Below are positions 9,592 through 18,106 of a stretch of 64,000 nucleotides of DNA, piece by piece. The first letter of the stretch is position 1, and every line of letters starts with the position of its first letter. The notes below the pieces were generated by a model that ran no database searches, was not told the DNA's origin, and worked only from the letters and a program-made list of their open reading frames with translations. The position numbers and the translations under genes were made by a program. This DNA is from QWQI01 sp964608915 (lineage in GTDB: Bacteria > Planctomycetota > Planctomycetia > Isosphaerales > Isosphaeraceae), in contig CAZSQA010000015.1 of NCBI GenBank assembly GCA_964608915.1, positions 1-64,000 of the forward strand, in the 5' to 3' direction.

Positions 9592-10821
9592 ATGACTCCG
9601 AACCGGACGGAAGAGCCCGAACCGATCGATCCGCCGACTGACCTCAAAACCGATGTCGCCCGATTTCCGGTCAATGCTTTCCTGACCGTCATTTTCGTCG
9701 GTCACGTCTGGCATCTTTGTCTGCTGGCCTTCGGAAGTTCTTTTTTCGAACCGCCGAAGACGGTCGACAAACCGCAGAGCCCCCAGGAAATCGCAGCGAA
9801 GATCATCGTCAATGAGACATGGCCACCCGCCCAGCCATTTTATCACTGGGACGCGCTCTGGTTCGTTCATCTGAGCCGTTTCGGTTACGTTCTCGAAACC
9901 AGCCAGGACGGCGAGATCGAACAATCGAACCTCGCTTTCACGCCGGGGCTCGCTTTGGTCGCCCGGGGTGCGTCGGAATGGCTCGTTCGGGACGAGTGGG
10001 ATTTTCTGATAGTCTTCAATGCGCTCGCGACACTAATCGCTATGGCCGGACTGGCCGTTTTGGCATGGAATTCGACGCATTCCCGCTCGACGATGATCTG
10101 GTCGGTTGTCCTGTTCAATGTCTGGCCTTGGCGGTTCTTTCTGGCATTCCCTTATCAGGAAGCCGCCGGCGCGGCCTTCGCATTCTGGGCATATTGCGCG
10201 GCCCTTAAGGGCAAGGTCATTCCAGGGTTCGTCTGTTCGATGCTCGCATCCGCGTTTCGGCTGAACGCGGTTGGCCTGTTCGGCGGCATGATCGCCGGTT
10301 GCGGTCTGGAATATCTCAGAAACCGCGACCGCCCTCTACAGTTACGGCGCGTGATCATCGCTTCGGGTGCCCTGCTCGGCTGGGGTTCGCTCCTCGCCTA
10401 TTTTCACTGGAAATTCGGCGACGCGAGCCTGGGCGTGAAGATCCAGTCCACCTGGGGTCGCCAGCCACCCCACCTAACAGGCATCGTCGAAAGCCTGGCT
10501 GGACCATTGCTGCATCGGATGACGGGCACCGAGTGGCTCGATTGGGCCGCTGCCTGGACGGTTCTGGCGGCCATTCCGCTTGTTTACCGAAACTATGGCC
10601 TGGCATCAGCTTCGAGCTTGGCCGGGCTGACTTTACAGGCTCTGTCTACCGGCCGAGTGCTGAGCTTCGGGCGGTTCGCTCTACTGGCTTGCCCGTTTTT
10701 CGTCGTCGCGGGGGCGCTCGCGGCGAAACGGCCAGGACTGGCGAAAGGCCTTTGCCTATTGAGTCTTGCGGCTCAAGTCGGGCTAGCCTGGCGATATGGC
10801 CATGACTTGTTCGCCGGCTAG
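9592..10821 (+). CDS. PIG-V-like GT-C family membrane mannosyltransferase
   Basis: Integral membrane protein of about 409 residues with roughly nine hydrophobic segments. Residues about 84-98 carry HWDALWFVHLSRFGY, matching the W-D...Y/IA..GY luminal motif of PIG-V-like GT-C glycosyltransferases, and NLAFTPGLALV follows as in that family. Such enzymes transfer mannose or another sugar from a polyprenyl-phosphate donor on the outer face of the membrane. The acceptor is unknown here. A TTG lies two codons upstream of the chosen ATG, and AGGA at 9581 serves as the ribosome binding site. No neighbouring glycan genes are evident, so the pathway cannot be assigned. Confidence 0.7.
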   Translation: MTPNRTEEPEPIDPPTDLKTDVARFPVNAFLTVIFVGHVWHLCLLAFGSSFFEPPKTVDKPQSPQEIAAKIIVNETWPPAQPFYHWDALWFVHLSRFGYVLETSQDGEIEQSNLAFTPGLALVARGASEWLVRDEWDFLIVFNALATLIAMAGLAVLAWNSTHSRSTMIWSVVLFNVWPWRFFLAFPYQEAAGAAFAFWAYCAALKGKVIPGFVCSMLASAFRLNAVGLFGGMIAGCGLEYLRNRDRPLQLRRVIIASGALLGWGSLLAYFHWKFGDASLGVKIQSTWGRQPPHLTGIVESLAGPLLHRMTGTEWLDWAAAWTVLAAIPLVYRNYGLASASSLAGLTLQALSTGRVLSFGRFALLACPFFVVAGALAAKRPGLAKGLCLLSLAAQVGLAWRYGHDLFAG

Positions 10822-11003
10822 GCCCGGAAGGACGCTCATCACTGTCAAAATTGTTGAATCTTTTGCATGCCAGCGTTTTTTTGGTTTGACGAACTCTTGC
10901 CGATAACCGAAGATAAGAACGACCCGCCGACGGCACCGGACTGCCGTTCCCGCCTAGCAGATCGTTCGTCATCGTCGCCCCCACCGGAATCGGAACCTTC
11001 CTC

Positions 11004-12389
11004 ATGATGCGAATCGAACTCGGCCGCAGCGGCCCTTATTGCGATCGCGTATCCCGCCGCAGCTTCCTTCAAGTCGGCATGGCGGGCATGGGCTCGCTTG
11101 GCTTGCCGCAGATCCTGAAAGCCAAAGAGGATGCGGCGACGAAGGCCGGCCGTTCGAAGAAGGAAACGTCGGTCATCCTGATCTGGCTGGACGGCGGACC
11201 GAGCCACCTCGACACATACGACATGAAGCCGGACGCCCCCGAACTTTACCGGGGCATCTGGAAACCGATCCCGACGAAAGTTCCCGGGTTCGGCGTCACG
11301 GAACTGTTCCCGGAGCACGCGAAAGTCGCGGACAAGTTCTCCGTGATCCGCTCGATGCATCATGATACGGGCGATCACTTTGCAGGTGCCCACCGAATAT
11401 TGACGGCCAAGGCTATGGGCGTCAGCGGTGCGGATACGACCCAGAAGTTCCCGTCACTGGGTTCGATCGTGACCCGGCAGATGGCCGAGCGCCGGCCGGG
11501 AATTCCGCCCTATGCATCCGTTCCGGTCGCCAGCAGCGTCGGACTGGTGCCGGGGTATTTCGCCGGGCACATGATCGGCATGCAGTTCGACCCGTTCCAG
11601 ACGGGTGGCGACCCCAATGCCAAAGGCTTTGCACCGGATGGTCTTGCGATGAGCCCGGGGCTGTCGATCGACCGGCTCGAAAACCGCAAGTCGCTGATGA
11701 GTCACGTCGATTCGGCCAGGCGACAGTTCGAGTCGTGGTCCAAAGCCGAGCAGGTGGACAAGTTTACGGAACAGGCCTTCGAACTGGTCACCGGTCAGGC
11801 CGCTCGCGATGCCTTCAAGCTGGACAACGAAGACCCCCGCATTCGCGATAAATATGGCCGCCACACCTGGGCCCAGAGCATCCTGCTGGCGCGGCGGCTG
11901 GTCGAGGCGGGCGTGGCGTTCGTCACGGTGCACCTGGGCGGCTGGGACCATCACTGGGATCTCAAATCCGGCTACGACAACTATTTGCCGAAAGTGGACA
12001 CACCGGTGGCGGCTCTGTTCGAGGATCTTGAGCAGAGAGGCCTTCTGGATACGACTCTGGTAATCCTTTGCGGCGAATTCAGCCGTACGCCGAAGATGAA
12101 CGACGGCGGGAACGGCGGCCCGCCCGGCAGCAAGGGTACGCCCGGCCGGGACCACTGGGGCAACGTCATGTCGGTCTTGATCGGCGGCGGCGGCGTGCAA
12201 GGCGGACGACTGATCGGCGCCAGCGACCGGCTGGGCATGTTCCCGCAATCACGGCCCGTCACACCTTCGAACCTGCACGCGACGGTCTATCAGGTGCTGG
12301 GCATTGACCCGAACATCGAACTGACCGACCCGGAAGGCCGGCCGATGACGGTTCTGGACGACCCGACTCCGATCGCAGAACTGTTCTGA
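11004..12389 (+). CDS. DUF1501 domain protein, Tat-exported
   Basis: DUF1501 family, a sulfatase/alkaline-phosphatase-like fold greatly expanded in planctomycetes. The N-terminus has a Tat signal (SRRSFLQVGMAGMGSLG). The family core begins SVILIWLDGGPSHLDTYDMKPD, with conserved SIRSMHHDTGDHFAGAHRIL in the middle and VILCGEFSRTPK...GRDHWGNVMSVLIGGGGVQGG near the end. The Asp and His residues in DGGPSHLDTYD, GGWDHHWD and GRDHW could form a metal site of the alkaline-phosphatase superfamily type. DUF1501 genes are often paired with DUF1549/DUF1553 (PSD1) genes, but that partner is absent here. The substrate is unknown. Confidence 0.92.
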   Translation: MMRIELGRSGPYCDRVSRRSFLQVGMAGMGSLGLPQILKAKEDAATKAGRSKKETSVILIWLDGGPSHLDTYDMKPDAPELYRGIWKPIPTKVPGFGVTELFPEHAKVADKFSVIRSMHHDTGDHFAGAHRILTAKAMGVSGADTTQKFPSLGSIVTRQMAERRPGIPPYASVPVASSVGLVPGYFAGHMIGMQFDPFQTGGDPNAKGFAPDGLAMSPGLSIDRLENRKSLMSHVDSARRQFESWSKAEQVDKFTEQAFELVTGQAARDAFKLDNEDPRIRDKYGRHTWAQSILLARRLVEAGVAFVTVHLGGWDHHWDLKSGYDNYLPKVDTPVAALFEDLEQRGLLDTTLVILCGEFSRTPKMNDGGNGGPPGSKGTPGRDHWGNVMSVLIGGGGVQGGRLIGASDRLGMFPQSRPVTPSNLHATVYQVLGIDPNIELTDPEGRPMTVLDDPTPIAELF

Positions 12390-12418
12390 TATCGCTCAGG
12401 TCTCGCGATGCGGGCCTT

Positions 12419-12805
12419 TCAGCCCATCCAGGCCCTCAGCCATTCGACCAGTCTTCCCGAGAACGCACTGTTCGGGAGAACTTGGTCGAAGCCGGCCTCC
12501 TGCGCGACCTTGAACCGGCGCGTATCCACATGAGAGCCGAACCCTGCGAGCACGATGGGCCGGGGCGCGGCATCTCGAATGCTTATAAAGACTTGCGGAT
12601 CGTCCGGATCGAGCTGTTTCAGGTCGACGATCACGGCTTTCACGCCGGGATTCGAAGTCAGGACCCCGGGCAGCTGCGAAGGCCCGAGGCAGACTTTCAT
12701 GGCCAGGCCCTGCGCCCTTGCCGTAGCCGTGACCGATGCCGTAAAGAACAGGTCCTTACAGACGAGAATTCCCGTAACTTCAGGTTCGATCAAATCTTGG
12801 GTCAT
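12419..12805 (-). CDS. receiver-like domain protein
   Basis: A 128-residue protein resembling a stand-alone response-regulator receiver or pseudo-receiver: alternating hydrophobic strands (TGILVCKDLFFTASV, VKAVIVDLKQLD, PIVLAGFGSH, FDQVLPNSAF) at the spacing of a CheY-like fold. The Asp in AVIVDLKQ sits where the phospho-acceptor would be, and the usual Lys before the last strand is not obvious. Phosphorylation is therefore doubtful. It lies 22 bases downstream of the HAD gene in the same direction, forming a probable glnB-HAD-receiver cluster. A TTG at 12817 is an alternative start. Confidence 0.6.
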   Translation of the reverse strand: MTQDLIEPEVTGILVCKDLFFTASVTATARAQGLAMKVCLGPSQLPGVLTSNPGVKAVIVDLKQLDPDDPQVFISIRDAAPRPIVLAGFGSHVDTRRFKVAQEAGFDQVLPNSAFSGRLVEWLRAWMG

Positions 12806-12827
12806 ATCAGGCAACAATCCGAATCGA

Positions 12828-13520
12828 TCAGGCTTTCGAAGTGACGGAGCGTTCGATGACCCAGTCCGCGAAGGCCTCGAGGTCGGGAACGACGGCCGAA
12901 GGACTGGCTTCGATCAGCGTTTCCACGGGGTAAGAGTTCGGAATCCCCACGACATGAAAGCCGGCGGCCTTGGCGGCCTGGATGCCCGCGAGACTGTCTT
13001 CGACTGCCGTCACCTGGTCCGCCCCGAGATCGGGAATCGTTGCGCGAAGCAGTTGCAGGGCTTTGAGATACCCTTCCGGATCAGGCTTGCAGGCGGCGGT
13101 GTCTTCGGCGGCGACGATCCCCAGAAAGCGGTCGGCGATGCCTGAGATTTCGAGCCCGAGACGAACCTCGGCCCTCAATGCACCCGAGCAGACGGCCAGA
13201 GCGATCCCGGCGGCAGCCAGACGATCGACGCTTTTGACGAGCCCCGGGAAGAACTTGAGCGTATCCCTCGCCGTTTCGAGATACCGAACCGCTTTGCGAT
13301 CGATGAGCGTCTGGAGGAGGCTTTCGTCACAAGGCTTGTCGTGGTCAGACATCGCAACCGAGAAACAGCCACGGTCGTCGTAACCGAGGTATCGGTCGGC
13401 GTAGAGCTTTTCAGTCAGAACGATGCCCTGAGTGGCCAGTTGTTCGGCGAAGAGCAGGAAATGGAGATGCTCGTCGTCGACGATCAATCCGTTGAAGTCA
13501 AAAACCACGGCGCGGATCAA
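12828..13520 (-). CDS. HAD-superfamily hydrolase (CbbY/beta-phosphoglucomutase-like)
   Basis: HAD hydrolase of about 230 residues with a helical cap. Motif I is VVFDFNGLIVDDE, motif II is LAVCSGALRAE, motif III is the conserved Lys in CKPDPEGYLKAL, and motif IV is VTAVEDSLAGIQAAKAAG. The second Asp of the usual DxD is Asn (DFN). This is a recurring variant in a subgroup I recall from cyanobacteria, where the general acid must come from elsewhere. The frame stays open upstream to 13703, but that would overlap glnB, and conserved sequence begins only at the TTG at 13520, with GGAG about ten bases upstream. The substrate is probably a small sugar phosphate. Confidence 0.8.
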   Translation of the reverse strand: MIRAVVFDFNGLIVDDEHLHFLLFAEQLATQGIVLTEKLYADRYLGYDDRGCFSVAMSDHDKPCDESLLQTLIDRKAVRYLETARDTLKFFPGLVKSVDRLAAAGIALAVCSGALRAEVRLGLEISGIADRFLGIVAAEDTAACKPDPEGYLKALQLLRATIPDLGADQVTAVEDSLAGIQAAKAAGFHVVGIPNSYPVETLIEASPSAVVPDLEAFADWVIERSVTSKA

Positions 13521-13611
13521 GAGAGGCGGTCTCCAGGAGCGTGTCGAAGGAACGCAGGGCCCGTGCCACCTGAAAAGGCGGCGACGGACACCATCGTTCG
13601 AAAAAGTTCGG

Positions 13612-13959
13612 TCAGATGGCTTCGGAGCCGCGTTCGCCGGTCCGAATGCGAATGCAGTCTTCCAGCGGCAGGACGAAGATCTTGCCGTCGCCGATCCGGC
13701 CATCGGGCAGCGTGCGGCCGGCTTCGATGATCGCGGCGATCGTCGGTTCGACGAAATCGTCGTTCACGGCGATCTGAAGTTCGATCTTGCGCAGCAGGTT
13801 CACCGTGGTTTCGGTGCCGCGATAGACTTCCGTATAACCCTTCTGACGCCCGAACCCCTGCACTTCGGTCACCGTCAGGCGGAAGACTTCCACTTTGGAC
13901 AGAGATTCTTTCACAGCTTCCAGCTTGCTCGGCTGGATAATCGCGATGATCAGCTTCAT
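13612..13959 (-). CDS. glnB: PII nitrogen regulatory protein
   Basis: PII signalling protein, 115 residues, a trimeric sensor of ATP/ADP and 2-oxoglutarate. It aligns without gaps to GlnB/GlnK: TEVQGFGRQKGYTEVYRG covers the start of the T-loop, and KIFVLPLEDCIRIRTGERG is the C-terminal nucleotide-binding strand and loop. T-loop residue 51, the uridylylated Tyr of the E. coli protein, is Thr here (RGTETTVNLL), and position 49 is also Thr, so classical GlnD control is unlikely at this site. No amtB or glnA neighbour is present. A HAD gene follows in the same direction. Confidence 0.95.
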   Translation of the reverse strand: MKLIIAIIQPSKLEAVKESLSKVEVFRLTVTEVQGFGRQKGYTEVYRGTETTVNLLRKIELQIAVNDDFVEPTIAAIIEAGRTLPDGRIGDGKIFVLPLEDCIRIRTGERGSEAI

Positions 13960-14191
13960 GACGAATTGGATTCCGATTGACGAACCGAAGGGTTCGAGGG
14001 TCCGACCTGGTCGCTAGGTTTTAGTGTGACCATGCGTTCATGGTCTTGCGTGCGTTCTCATCTATGATTGTATCGAGGCAGCCCAAACGATGCCATGTCG
14101 GACCCTTACGAATTTCCTTCGAAAATCCGTACCGATTCGGCAAAAAATTCCTCTAGCCGAACGACCGCTTCTTCGATATATTATGCGTAGT

Positions 14192-14262
14192 TCCCCGGTG
14201 GTGTAACGGTAGCACAGGAGTTTTTGGTACTCTTAGTCCAGGTTCGAATCCTGGCTGGGGAT
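14192..14262 (+). tRNA. tRNA-Gln(TTG)
   Basis: Full cloverleaf. The acceptor stem TCCCCGG pairs with CTGGGGA. The D arm contains GTGTAACGGTAGCAC. The anticodon stem GGAGT/ACTCT encloses a TTTTGGT loop with anticodon TTG. The T arm is CCAGGTTCGAATCCTGG. The 3' CCA is not encoded. A TATTAT box lies about eight bases upstream as a possible -10 element, and a perfect hairpin terminator follows immediately. Confidence 0.97.
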
Positions 14263-14266
14263 TGAG

Positions 14267-14296
14267 AAAAAGCTCTCCGATCGGAGAGCTTTTTTC
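14267..14296 (+). terminator. rho-independent terminator of tRNA-Gln
   Basis: A perfect palindrome centred near 14281 (AAGCTCTCC facing GGAGAGCTT) ends in a run of six Ts, directly after the tRNA. It is flanked by an A-run on the left, so it may also stop transcription coming from the right. Confidence 0.9.
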
Positions 14297-14358
14297 GTTT
14301 TCCGCGGCGGCGAATTTTTGGCATTTCGTCTGGCCGGTCTTCGGCCACGCCGGGCGAT

Positions 14359-15036
14359 TCAGTTCGAATAGCTGACGCCGCCGCTGGCGTGCGTCACCTT
14401 GTAGACGAGTTGTTCGAGCTGGATCGACAGATCGACCGAAATCACGCTGATTTCCGGCTGAACACGCAGGGCGACGGGCGCGAAATTGAGGATGCCTCGA
14501 ATCCCGGCGGTGACGAGCCGGTGCACGACGTCCTGAGCGACTTCCGAGGGCACCGTGAGCGCCGCGATCGAAAGGCCAAGGGATTTCACCGATTCCGGAA
14601 GGGCGTCGATGGACTGAACTTCGTAACCTGAAACCACTGTCCCGATTTTGCGGGAATCGTTGTCGAAAACCGCGGCGATCCGAAACCCGTGCCGCTCGAA
14701 TTCGCGATAACGAATCAGCGCCCGGCCAAGGTTCCCCAACCCGACCAGCGCGATCGGCCAGAGCCTGTCGGTGCCGAGGGCCTTGCGGATCGCGGCCTGA
14801 AGGTCGTCGATCTGGTAGCCGATTCCCGGATGCCCGAATTGCCCGAAAAATGCGAGATCCTTACGGACCTGGGCATCCCTGAGCTGGAGGATTTCGGCGA
14901 TCTGATTGCTCGACACGCGCGAATGGCCAGCGGCCTGAAACGTTTCGAGCTGTCTCAAATACAGGCTCAACCGGCCGACCACGGCACGCGGGGCCAGCTT
15001 CCTGTCCATGGCGTTCTTTTTTCGCTCGTTCGGCAT
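14359..15036 (-). CDS. rex: redox-sensing transcriptional repressor Rex
   Basis: Rex senses the NADH/NAD+ ratio and represses fermentation and respiration genes when NADH is low. An N-terminal winged helix (residues about 15-85, with SSNQIAEILQLRDAQVRKDLAFFGQFG and GYQIDDL) is followed by a Rossmann fold with the dinucleotide motif ALVGLGNLGRAL and AAVFDNDSRKIG. The C-terminal swapped helix contains LSIQLEQLVYKV. The open frame extends upstream to 15144, but homology begins near 15009, so the ATG at 15036 (or 15009) is the likely start. It stands alone between the tRNA terminator and the transporter-anhydrase gene. No clear Rex operator was found nearby. Confidence 0.92.
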   Translation of the reverse strand: MPNERKKNAMDRKLAPRAVVGRLSLYLRQLETFQAAGHSRVSSNQIAEILQLRDAQVRKDLAFFGQFGHPGIGYQIDDLQAAIRKALGTDRLWPIALVGLGNLGRALIRYREFERHGFRIAAVFDNDSRKIGTVVSGYEVQSIDALPESVKSLGLSIAALTVPSEVAQDVVHRLVTAGIRGILNFAPVALRVQPEISVISVDLSIQLEQLVYKVTHASGGVSYSN

Positions 15037-15263
15037 ACCGTGCGAGTCCGTCGGGCCGCGATGCGAATTTCCGGAACGTTCCCGAAAAATCCGCGAATCG
15101 CTACATTCCATGGTCCGTCGCCGACTTCGTGAATTCCGTACCAAAGTAGTCGAGTCACGTGATATGGGTCAAGAGCCGGCGAACTACCCACTGGCGAATC
15201 CATGCCTCGCCGTTGTGCCGCAGCCTACCGGATCAGGTTCGAAAACCCCCAGATGGCTTCGGA

Positions 15264-17579
15264 CTATTCCGGCATGGAATGGACCGTGAGCGACGCCGGT
15301 TTCGGATCGAATCCCTCGGGGGGCAGCGACATTCCCGCACAGGTTTCCGGCAGAATGGCGATCTCGCCCGTCGTCACGTCGTAAACCGCGCCGACCACGG
15401 CGATTTTCGATTCTTCCACCAGCTTGCGGATCGTCGTGCTTTCGCTCAGGACGTATCGCACCGAGTGAACGACATTGCAGCGGATGACCTCGTCGACGGT
15501 CGCTTTCGGTTTCGCCATCGAACCGGCGGTATCCTTGCGGCTCTCCGGCTCGATCGAGTCATAGATCCTTCTGAGAATATGATCGAGATGCTGGCAACCC
15601 GTGATCTCCACGGCCTTTTCCTCACCCCCGTGAAACTGCACCGCCGCCGTCACCGCCCCGCAGCGCGTATGCCCCAACACCATCACCAGCTTGGCACCCG
15701 CCACGGCCGTGCCGTATTCCATGCTGGCCAGAACTTTCGGGCCGACGACGTTGCCGGCGACCCGGATACTGAAAATGTCGCCGAGACCGAGATCGAACAG
15801 CAATTCCGCGGGGCTGCGCGAGTCGATGCAGCTCAGGATCACGGCGAGCGGATGCTGCCCGTGCGAAGTCGCGACGACCTGCCGGTTCAGGTCGCGGCTC
15901 AACCGGTGCCCCGTTCGAAATCGCTCGTTGCCCTCCATCAGAATGCCCAGCACCTGCTCCGGGGTCATCTGATTCTGCAGTTCGCGAGTGGCGTAATCGA
16001 CATACAGAATTTCATCCTCGAGTGAATACATGTCGCGAAAGCCGTCCAGGCTGACCTGAATGCCGTGCTTCGGGGCGACATGCGTCCGGAAGTCCTGAAT
16101 CATGCTGAGGATATCCGAATCGATATATCGCGAATTGCGGGCATCGATCAGCACATGCGAACCATCGGGCAGCCCCACCAGCACTTTTTCCAGCGAGGCC
16201 TTGTTGAGAAAGCTGACCTGCTCGCTCAGCTCGATGTGCAGCACCTCGCCGCCGATGTGATTCTCATGGATCAATTTCAGCGGCCGATTCAGGTTCTCGC
16301 GCAGAATGAATCCGAGACTCACGATCATGCCGATGATGATCCCCGTCAGCAAATCCGTGCCGACGATCGCCACGATCGTGACCAGAAACGGCAGGAACTG
16401 CCTGAATCCGCCGCTTTTCATTTCCATGAAAATCCGCGGGCTCGCCAGCTTGCACCCGGTCACGAACAGAATTCCGGCCAGGCTCGCCAGCGGAATCCTG
16501 TTCAGCCACGCCGGCAGGAACATGATGCACACGATCAGAAAAAGGCTGTGGATGATCGCGGCCCAGCGAGTTTTCGCTCCGGCGTTGATGTTGAGCGAAC
16601 TGCGCACGATGACCGACGTGATCGTGATCCCGCCGATCGCCCCGGCGATCATGTTACCGACCCCCTGGGCGATGAGCTCCCGGTTCGGAGGCGACGTCCG
16701 GCGCTCGGGATCGATCTTGTCCACGGCTTCCAGATTCAGAAGCGTTTCGAGCGATGCCACCAGCGCGATCGTCAAACCGGCAAGATAAACCGCGGGATTG
16801 GCCAGGGCCGAAAAATCGGCCATGCGGAAAAATCCGTAGAACTCCTTGAGGTTCGCCGCCACGGGCACCTGCACCATGTGCGAGGGCTGGATCGTCCAGC
16901 GCCCGCCAAGCACGTTGAAAACCGACGACAGCACCACGCCCAGCAGAATCACGGCCAGGGCCGACGGAATGCCCCGTTTTTTCATCGGACCGATCCGGTC
17001 CCAGAAGAAGAGCGTCAGCACCGAAAGCACGCCGATCACGGCCGCGCCGGCATTGATGTCGCCCGAAATCCGCAACAGTTCGGAAAACGTCGTTTCCCGG
17101 TCCGGCTGGAAGAACGACATTTCCCCTTCCGGGTCCGTATCGTGGCCGAAAAGGTGCGGTATCTGCTTGAGGATCAGAATGATGCCGATCGCCGCCAACA
17201 GCCCCTGAATGACGTTGTTCGGCACGAAAACCGCAATGGCGCCCGACTTCATCAGCCCCAGAATGACCTGGATCACCCCCGCCACGAAGATCGCCGCCAG
17301 AAGCGTCTCGAACGATCCCAGATAGGCCATCTGAGCCGCCAGCACCGCCACCTGCCCTGGGGACGGGCCGGACACCGAAGTGTGCGAGCCGCTGATCGCT
17401 CCGACGACCAGACCGCCCAGAACGCCGGCGATCAGGCCCGAAAACAACGGCGTGCCCGATGCCAGCGCGACACCGAGACACAGAGGCACGGCGACAAGAA
17501 AAACGACCAGCCCGGCCGTCCAGTCACCGGCGTAAATTTGCGGGAAGCCGAAGGGGCTGCGCGGGAGCGAGCGATCCAT
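15264..17579 (-). CDS. SulP anion transporter fused to beta-carbonic anhydrase
   Basis: A 771-residue fusion. Residues about 18-430 are a SulP/SLC26 transporter with 12-14 membrane spans. They include the family motif GSHTSVSGPSPGQVAVLAAQ and the conserved NRELIAQGVGNMIAGAIGG. Residues about 440-520 form a STAS-like domain (VLIDARNSRYIDSDIL). Residues about 535-760 form a beta-carbonic anhydrase with Zn ligands Cys584, His637 and Cys640 and the Asp586-Arg588 dyad. In this type of fusion the transporter probably moves bicarbonate and the anhydrase interconverts it with CO2 at the membrane. The ATG at 17579 has AGGAA upstream. The rex gene next door is separately placed. Confidence 0.95.
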   Translation of the reverse strand: MDRSLPRSPFGFPQIYAGDWTAGLVVFLVAVPLCLGVALASGTPLFSGLIAGVLGGLVVGAISGSHTSVSGPSPGQVAVLAAQMAYLGSFETLLAAIFVAGVIQVILGLMKSGAIAVFVPNNVIQGLLAAIGIILILKQIPHLFGHDTDPEGEMSFFQPDRETTFSELLRISGDINAGAAVIGVLSVLTLFFWDRIGPMKKRGIPSALAVILLGVVLSSVFNVLGGRWTIQPSHMVQVPVAANLKEFYGFFRMADFSALANPAVYLAGLTIALVASLETLLNLEAVDKIDPERRTSPPNRELIAQGVGNMIAGAIGGITITSVIVRSSLNINAGAKTRWAAIIHSLFLIVCIMFLPAWLNRIPLASLAGILFVTGCKLASPRIFMEMKSGGFRQFLPFLVTIVAIVGTDLLTGIIIGMIVSLGFILRENLNRPLKLIHENHIGGEVLHIELSEQVSFLNKASLEKVLVGLPDGSHVLIDARNSRYIDSDILSMIQDFRTHVAPKHGIQVSLDGFRDMYSLEDEILYVDYATRELQNQMTPEQVLGILMEGNERFRTGHRLSRDLNRQVVATSHGQHPLAVILSCIDSRSPAELLFDLGLGDIFSIRVAGNVVGPKVLASMEYGTAVAGAKLVMVLGHTRCGAVTAAVQFHGGEEKAVEITGCQHLDHILRRIYDSIEPESRKDTAGSMAKPKATVDEVIRCNVVHSVRYVLSESTTIRKLVEESKIAVVGAVYDVTTGEIAILPETCAGMSLPPEGFDPKPASLTVHSMPE

Positions 17580-17788
17580 GAGTCATTTCCTGAATGTCTG
17601 CGACCCCCGCAACCTGCCGGGAGCCTGTGCAGCGGACTGACGAGCGAAACCGCCGCGGCGGCATGGAATCGAAGCCGATTCTAAGCACTGGGCATGTGCG
17701 ACGATATCGGGCGATGCGCCTCAATATCGTCGCATGGGCAATCGGCCCGGGCCCTTCGCGGCGAACATGCGAAAAAGCTCGATCCAGG

Positions 17789-18106
17789 TCAAATCCTTAA
17801 GGGCGCGCGGTCCCCATTGATCCATCGATGACCACCGTACGACCCGAAAAAACCGTGCCGGAACTCGCGGTCACCTTCGAATTTTCCGAGCCGCGAACGA
17901 ACTTCCGCGAACACTTGACCTTCGTGCCCCGCGTATCGAAAGCCCCGGTGCTGAGCACGCCCGATCCGAACCGGCTCGCACCGGATCGATTCTTCGGCTG
18001 GCACGCGGTCGACACCGCTCTCGGCTGCCGATTCGACCGACATCGACGATACGGACAAAGGCGTCGAAGCCGTAATCAGAAACAAAACGACCGAAACGCA
18101 TTTCAT
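17789..18106 (-). CDS. possible small secreted protein (frame uncertain)
   Basis: From the ATG at 18106 the frame opens with a good signal peptide (MKCVSVVLFLITASTPLSVSS) and runs about 105 residues to a stop at 17789. A second minus-strand frame (17797-18015) overlaps it and reads as a Ser/Gly/Thr-rich sequence (RGTKVKCSRKFVRGSENSKV) that looks more like a folded exported protein. The true product may need a frameshift between the two, or the gene may be decaying. No family was recognised. Confidence 0.35.
   Translation of the reverse strand: MKCVSVVLFLITASTPLSVSSMSVESAAESGVDRVPAEESIRCEPVRIGRAQHRGFRYAGHEGQVFAEVRSRLGKFEGDREFRHGFFGSYGGHRWINGDRAPLRI

Noticed and set aside
14192..14262. tRNA-Gln as an attachment site for an integrated element
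   Set aside because: No integrase, no repeated tRNA 3' end and no foreign block next to it; the terminator and rex follow normally.
16065..17684. A 539-codon plus-strand open frame
   Set aside because: Antisense to the SulP-carbonic anhydrase gene. It is dominated by His, Asp, Arg and Gln, typical of the complement of a GC-rich membrane protein gene.
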